Assembly (NCBI GenBank): GCA_030248065.1 | Contig: JASAMV010006866.1 | Span: forward strand, 29,045-93,044 | Source of the DNA: Rhynchonema sp. JSB1_4 | Taxonomy: Eukaryota > Nematoda > Chromadorea > Monhysterida > Xyalidae | DNA length: 64,000 bases | Direction: 5' to 3' | Shown: positions 58,493-64,000 of the stretch, one piece after another | Position numbering within the stretch: the first letter of the stretch is position 1 | Layout of the letters: every line of letters begins with the position of its first letter | The notes under the pieces: model-generated | What the model saw: only the letters and a program-made list of their open reading frames with translations | The model's database searches: none | Told to the model about the DNA's origin: nothing | Position numbers and translations under genes: made by a program

Positions 58493-61400
58493 TTATCCGA
58501 TGGGACTGGGTGGTTCTTCCCCGTAGTTCACCATGCGAACACAATTGTAGTAGTCGATTTCAATGACTTTGTTTGCGTACTTTCTTTGCACCCCGCGTCC
58601 GAACATCCAAACGTTGAAGTCACCATAGTAGCACTTTCGTAACTTGTTGTTTCGCATGATAACCTGTTGATGGACAAGTTCTGTCAAAGCCGTCAATATC
58701 AAACACGGTCATCGGTTAAACGTGACTTACCCGGACCAACCTGCCGCTGGCCGACGCGAGATAATCTAGTCCCCACCCCAACAATGCACGTACCCATTTA
58801 ACACACCACGCATCTGCCCTTGCACCCCTTGGTCGCAGTTCCAATTCCATTTTCTGGACATCAAACAGGGCCCATCTGAAGTCGAGGTTCCAATCAATAC
58901 GACCGCGTTCGTACAAATCCGCCCCCGGACTGTGTTTCATGCCCGGCTCAATCACCGTGCGCTGGAAACCGTGAGTGTTGTAGCTTGCGACCAAGACAGA
59001 ACAGCGGATTAGGGTGATCACTTTGGACCTTTAATTTTGGTCAAAACTTCGGCATATAAGAAAAACGCCCATGTTCAGGTGGCCGATGACTGTTGAGAGT
59101 AGCATTTATGGCTGTTTTGTCAGTGACACGTTCATTATACCGAAGGTTGGTATTTTGAATGTGACTCGCTATTCCGCACCGGGCAGCTTAAAATTCTTGA
59201 GATCGATATTTGACGATTCCAGTTTTGCAGCGAGTTTTGCCCACCACAAGTGAAATACCTACAACTGCGTCTGCACTAAAATTGGCAATCTGTTGACAGC
59301 CTGGGACCAAGATATCGTTCAAAACTGTTCACAATTAGGCAAACTTACAAACAGAATGTCGGATTCGAGGGCCAAACGCACATAGTCATCTGTCCCACTG
59401 TACCAGGCCGAACACGTTTTTACGTATGACGTCCACTCGTACCTAGCTGCAAATCGAAAATAAATTCTGCTCAACTGCGAGATTAAACTCCGGGTTATTA
59501 AACTTGAAGTTTTTGCTTCTGCCACATGCCTGGGTGTGGAACATACTGGCACACGACCCCAGTAACCAAAAGTATAAATGTCGAAGCTTTGAGCAACATC
59601 TTGACCTTATTTGTCAATGGCTAAAAGCTCATATTGCTGCGCGAAACTCTAGCTTAATTTACAAGCACTTTATGAAACGCAACCGAATGCCACGTAATGC
59701 AACTTGTTTGCGATGTGGGTAGGCGGTGGCCACTTGCATTTGCGTGTAGCATAATGTACAGTAGCATGTGAATCTGGTTATACACAGGTTTTAAAAGCGC
59801 CCGTTAGATATGTGTACAATATCCATAGAGGTGCATTTTCGTTCACTTTTTAATCCTACGAAATTTGAGGTGGGACTATTGGGTGGAATTTTCGAAAATT
59901 CGACCCGTTACTTGGTCCCGCGGACACACACGGCACTGTTTTTCCGACAAAGTCAGTGTGCTTGAAAAGCATCCCCAGAGGGATGGGCTGACTGAACATT
60001 GAAAGCAGCAGAATGATGACGACTTGTTTGTGGCAGAATTAGATTATGAATTAATTATGCTGGAAATTAGTTTACACTGACCACGGGTTGTGATTATGCA
60101 GGAAGTATCACTCTGATGTGCTTGCCAGTTAACGACTTTCACCCCGTTAGCATTTATAATTTAGACTAAGAATTCAATTAATCTGAACTTTACAGTAGTT
60201 GAGGTGATGACTGCTAAATGACGTTATTATGAAAGATTTGCAATTTTATCATTCTGGTTGGATATGTGGATAGTGTTTTTCAAGATTCAGCAGACAAACA
60301 AAGATAATTTATGGCCAGTTTTTTTAAGGCAGAAGTCGTTCACGGGTTGAAACGCCAATTCGGAAGCCAGCTGAACAGAGCGACCTATTGGCCCACGCTG
60401 CACCCTTGCTGCTCCGGTCTCTGTTACGTTTGCCACTCGTCACTGAAGAGAACAAAAAAGTCAGATCCGATCAAAGCAGATCCGATTCCCAAATTTTATA
60501 CCGGCCAGTGTTTTGTGTATGTATGACGGTCGGTGTCAAAGTTGGTGATCGCTCCTGCTTTGTGTTAATTTCGACCACTGTCGGTCGTAAACCAGTGTCT
60601 GCCGAAATACCATCGTGATGTTTTGGGACATTATGTATTGTACAATGTGAATGAATGTACAGTAATACTCTTTTTAATTATATTTATCGGCCTTGCATTG
60701 TAGTACTTGCTTAATTAATTTTAGTGATACTATGGGTAATGCCCAGGAAACCATTAAGAAGTCTGAATTTTGAATGAATTGATTAATTGTTGCCCGGTGT
60801 TTGAATAAAAACTATGCCAGTTTTCTGTTTTCGTTCAGTCTGCAATCATGTGGGTGGTTTACGTGTCTGATTTCTACCATTTCCAATTGTTGACACCAGC
60901 TCTAAAGCTGTTTCATGTGATAAAATTGCTTAAAGTGCATCCGAACTAAGGTAGAGACCAAGATTCATGTTTCCTTTATTGAACACATTTGCAGGTTATC
61001 AATAATTTCGATTTTCATATATTTGATCAACAGATCCAGAAATATGGACTGAGGCTTGAACAACTGATGAGGTTCACGAAACGGTGCATAGGTACACATT
61101 TCAACAAGATTTGTACAAAACTTTATACAAGCGAATTACGAGTGGATAAACGGATGTTTCAAGGATCAACTATGGGCTTATTGCGAGGTCGTCTCTCGTC
61201 ACTGAAATAAAGTATTGAATGCATGGTGATGTTTCATCAACATGAGTTACGCAGCATGCCTTTGCTTAGCTACTTTGATGTTGATTTAACAGACATGCAG
61301 GGCGCCCGGTCATCGTCAGTGAGATATGCACCACATGGCCACGTGACCACAGAAACCCCGGCGAGCAGGTCTTATGCTCGCATAAATCATCGCTGCTTGT

Positions 61401-62490
61401 GAAAAAGGAAACAGATCTGGAAACCAAATTAAAAGTAATATTGAAAATATTCATTACCTCATATCGCCACAATCATCATAACCATCCATATGATAGGATT
61501 TGAGAATGCATTTGCCGCTGTCACACATGAATTGCATCGAATTGCACCCGGTTTGAGGGACGGCAATGTCTTAAACGGCAGAAGGCTACTGTATCTCAAA
61601 AGTACTGTATTTGGTTGATGTTTCACACGTATCTGATTTGATCGGATATCTGCTGATCGCGTTACTCTTTCATATGAGGATGTGTTGAGGCTCGAACGAT
61701 ACAAGAGTACAAGCCGTTTATTGTCAATGTATTTGGGAACGATGGCCGGATGACCCCAAAAACTCACCCATATTCCAAATGGTGACCGGTACATTGCCCC
61801 AGATCATACGCAACATGAATCCCTGTGAATCGAACCCGATCGGCCCAACGTAGCACATCCAACGACCGCCGAATGTTTCAGTGAACTTCATTTTTGACCG
61901 ATGGCACAGCTCCGACCAGGTACTGCCAATAAAATAGTCAGATTTTAGAATGATTTATTGATTGAAAAATAACAGAATGAGGATTGGACCAGATCTCCCT
62001 TGGACACGTGACATAATGTATCTCGAGCTTCACTGGCTGCAGAAAATTCGACCGACATACAGCATGTAAAAGTTGCTTCTCAGCTGCCTGAGCATGTCAT
62101 ATGGTAGTTGTAATCGGGACACGCCAGGAAATCTTGAAATCTTGAATTGTTTTGAACGTCGTTACGAGCGACCCTGGCTTTGGTCCAATTCACTCACCAA
62201 GATTGATCCCACGATAACATCTCAAAATTCAGCTTTGGTTGAAGCCCTCAAACGACGGCCACAATCGCAATAAGCCCAACTCAAAGCCTAACATTTGAGA
62301 ACACTAAAAATAAAGGTATTGCATTTAACCTTGAAACAGCCATGAGCGGTCTGAATATGTCCTCGGCCCTTTGTGCCTGATCAACAGGGAAAGTGTTGTG
62401 CGTCACATGGAAACTGGCGTATTGATTGGGACGCATTTTGGCCGCCATTTGGAGACGAGCACGGATCAGGTCTCGGTCCCTGTCTCCCCA
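58493..62490 (-). CDS. LC8-like + LDLa + possible PLAT-like protein (5' end not found)
   Basis: Exons 62490-62330, 61922-61768, 61569-61458, 61395 to about 61290, 59446-59349, 58961-58794 and 58663-58493 join with compatible phases. The first two resemble the C-terminal half of dynein light chain LC8, with KFTETFGGRWMCYVG then a GNVPVTIW strand. The next two form an LDL-receptor class A domain (CNSMQFMCDSGKCI, then DGYDDCGDMSSDDLC). The last three encode a region with YVKTCSAWYSGTDDYVRLAL and DAWCVKWV, tentatively PLAT/LH2-like, ending CYYGDFNVWMFGRGVQRKY to a TAA stop. LDLa domains imply an extracellular protein, which is at odds with a cytoplasmic LC8 role, so the first segment may be only fold-related. 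No start exon or signal peptide was found. The donor of the fourth exon is uncertain, so the model could combine two genes across the 1.8-kb intron. Confidence 0.5.
59881..59906. repeat. 26-bp miniature of GGGTG element ends
   Basis: The sequence reads GGGTGGAATTTTCGAAAATT then CGACCC, i.e. the two ends of the 226-bp GGGTG elements fused through their shared TTCGAA core with no interior. Confidence 0.5.
60995..61091 (+). other. possible orphan exon
   Basis: A ~97-bp open segment lies between a good acceptor (CACATTTGCAG) and a donor (G|GTACAC). It encodes a plausible helical sequence (QQIQKYGLRLEQLMRFTKRC). It is antisense to the large intron of the gene at 58493-62490 and no partner exon was found. 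Confidence 0.2.
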
Positions 62491-62534
62491 CTGAAAATAA
62501 ATAGTCTGACAATTTTTAATTAATTTTTATTGCT

Positions 62535-62719
62535 ACAACTGGTCACGAGCCCGGTTTCGGAGGTGGCAGTTGGCAGATCAGTGAAAGATTCATACGTGGC
62601 TGATTTGGGAAATGTTACACGTTACAGAATACAACGTGGTGCATGAGGATTTTCTCTTTCTATTCGTTTTGCAAGCACACCACCTCCGAAATCGGGCTCG
62701 TGTTGGCGTAGTTTGCCTT
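62535..62719. mobile_element. AAGGCAAACTACGCC MITE, copy 3 (reversed)
   Basis: The right end GGCGTAGTTTGCCTT followed by TA is intact; the left end is degraded. The interior words (AACGTG, TTTGGGAAATGTTACAC, CATGAGGATTTTC) match copies 1 and 2 in reverse orientation. Confidence 0.6.
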
Positions 62720-62723
62720 TACC

Positions 62724-62878
62724 CACGCAACAAATTGAGGTCAGTCAGCTGGAAGTTGTCATCATGTCTCTCAGCCCAATCTCTTACTTTTGTTTGCGAA
62801 AACCCGTGTAACCGCGTTTTTGAATCTGGCCAAGCAAGCTTTAAAAAAAGTCGTCTCATGAGCTGGTGCTTGGACTAT
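62724..62878. mobile_element. right-end fragment of TAGTCCAACCACGAGC element
   Basis: About 155 bp match the right half of the element at 6204-6556 (ACGCAACAAATTGAG through GTCGTCTCATGAGCT to TTGGACTATA). It directly abuts the MITE ending at 62719. Confidence 0.6.
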
Positions 62879-62911
62879 ATGTGATCCTCCAAGCCACACC
62901 ACCAAACATAT

Positions 62912-62972
62912 GGACACGGCAGGGGTTGAACCTGCGTCTTCCGGCTGTTCTAACCAACTGAACTACGCGTCC
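62912..62972 (-). repeat. tRNA-like sequence lacking most of its anticodon arm, copy 1
   Basis: Read on the minus strand, a 7-bp acceptor stem (GGACGCG with CGTGTCC, one G-U), a 4-bp D stem (GTTC/GAAC) and a 5-bp T stem (GCAGG/CCTGC) with loop TTCAACC all pair. Only 11 bases (AGCCGGAAGAC) separate D and T arms, so no anticodon stem-loop can form. A-box (TAGTTCAGTTGG) and B-box (GGTTCAACCCC) promoter elements are intact, as in tRNA-derived SINE heads. Confidence 0.65.
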
Positions 62973-63371
62973 GTCTGGCTGGCGTGCTTGAGCGTGCTCT
63001 TATACCTATGCAGCACCAAACGACTGCACGAACAAGGTATAACGTGTAACGCACACTAGCGCGTATACACACACAGCCTCAGTCAGTGTAACACACACTA
63101 CTTCACGGGCTGTAGCACAGGCCACGATCACACCACCTCCCCTTTTACGAAAGGTTCGGCCTCGAACCGACACTCTCTGTGAACCAGCGCAACGTGGCCC
63201 ACAAGGAACTACGCACAAATGTACGCAAATCAACTTGTATCACGTCCACACGTAGCGCCACCTCCCCCTCTCAGAAGGTCTGACCCCAGACCGGCTCCTT
63301 GGCCGCAACTGCGGGTTGGTTCACTTGTCGGGCTCACCATTTGTGATCCTCAAAGCCACACCAAACATTAT

Positions 63372-63432
63372 GGACACGGCAGGGGTTGAACCTGCGTCTT
63401 CCGGCTGTTCTAACCAACTGAACTACGCGTCC
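63372..63432 (-). repeat. tRNA-like sequence lacking most of its anticodon arm, copy 2
   Basis: It is identical in the paired regions to the copy at 62912-62972 and has the same 11-base D-to-T spacing. The shared deletion shows the shortened form is the repeat consensus, not an isolated mutation. Confidence 0.65.
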
Positions 63433-63606
63433 GTCTGACAGGTGGGCTTGAAGGATCTCACATACCTATGCAGCACCAAACGACTGCACGAACAAGGTAT
63501 GCTCACTGACTCCATAACGTGTAACGCACACTGCGTATACACACACAGCCTCAGTCAGTGTAACACACACTACTTCACGGGCTGTAGCACAGGCCACGAT
63601 CACACC

Positions 63607-64000
63607 ATACTTATTTTGTGCCACAAAAGCAACAAATGACTAACCCACAACCCGTGCAAACAGGCGAGCAGCGTGGAGTCTGTCGATAGCTTACGACATG
63701 CTCAATGACTGTACAGTATACGGTATGGGGTATCCTATATTATACATGCAGCGGTTGTTGGGATGTCTGGGAACTGTATGAGTCCATCACAACACCATTT
63801 CAAACTGAAATATAAGCGCCGCAGGCAATTTTTTGAGAATCATGAGCAATAAAACACATGAACACATGCCTTTTTACCTTAAAAAAGTCAGAAAATAACG
63901 AAAAAAGTGAAAAAATATTAAAAAAGTGGACTTACTTTTTAAAATTTTAAAATAAAAAAGTGGCCAACTTTTTTTTTCCAAAAAAATTTTTACTTTTTTT
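63607..64000. other. AT-rich window end
   Basis: No gene is visible. The last ~120 bp consist of repeated AAAAAAGTNNAC/GTCCACTTTTT-like words and homopolymer runs, possibly the end of another inverted-repeat element cut by the window edge. Confidence 0.35.

Larger units (their letters stand above)
62881..63606. repeat. tandem ~460-bp repeat (one full and one partial unit)
   Basis: Unit 1 (62881-63342) and unit 2 (63343-63606) both start GTGATCCTC-AAGCCACACC. They share the tRNA-like segment, the ATGCAGCACCAAACGACTGC block and the CACTACTTCACGGGCTGTAG block. Unit 2 lacks the last part of unit 1, a CACCTCCCC-rich segment. It could be a SINE array or a locally duplicated tRNA-derived repeat. 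Confidence 0.65.

Noticed and set aside
62912..62972. Functional tRNA gene
   Set aside because: No anticodon stem-loop can be formed; the same shortened form is repeated at 63372, so it is treated as a tRNA-derived repeat.

Overview
The window is nuclear DNA of an invertebrate animal. Multi-exon genes with GT-AG introns (about 55 bp to 2 kb) are dense, secreted cysteine-rich domains (TIL, thyroglobulin type-1, LDL-receptor class A) are present, and short DNA transposons, Helitrons and LINE fragments fill introns and spacers. An ecdysozoan such as a nematode or tardigrade is my best guess; nothing here fixes the species. Gene models were built by hand from reading-frame and splice-phase continuity.

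Left flank (1-18.5 kb): small, mostly secreted or membrane genes. On the minus strand are a possible small secreted peptide (260-490), a single-pass membrane protein (794-1745), a secreted basic peptide precursor (4562-5154), a TIL plus thyroglobulin-type-1 inhibitor-like protein (9744-12167) and a cysteine-rich secreted protein (15456-16976). On the plus strand is a short membrane protein with a basic coiled-coil-like tail (12849-13661). Between them lie TIR elements of Tc1/mariner and PIF/Harbinger type.

Core (18.5-57.65 kb): five head-to-tail paralogues on the plus strand (18510-25620, 26034-33190, 33511-41724, 42360-48018, 48308-57645) of a family I do not recognise. Each has an N-terminal C2H2-like zinc finger, a basic linker, two tandem copies of a 270-300-residue multi-exon cassette, and an acidic C-terminal tail. 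Exon phases and several exon lengths are conserved across copies, so the family can be assembled with confidence although its function is unknown. Spacers between genes are only about 290-640 bp, while the introns hold Helitrons, hAT-, Harbinger- and TTAA-type elements and two LINE fragments.

Right flank (57.6-64 kb): a minus-strand gene, open at its 5' end, joins a segment resembling dynein light chain LC8, an LDL-receptor class A domain and a possible PLAT-like region (58493-62490). The end of the window carries TIR-element remnants and a tandem repeat whose units each contain a tRNA-like sequence lacking most of its anticodon arm.

The previously undescribed system is most likely the five-gene finger-plus-double-cassette array. 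The basic linkers and acidic tails suggest nuclear, possibly nucleic-acid-associated proteins; that is inference only.
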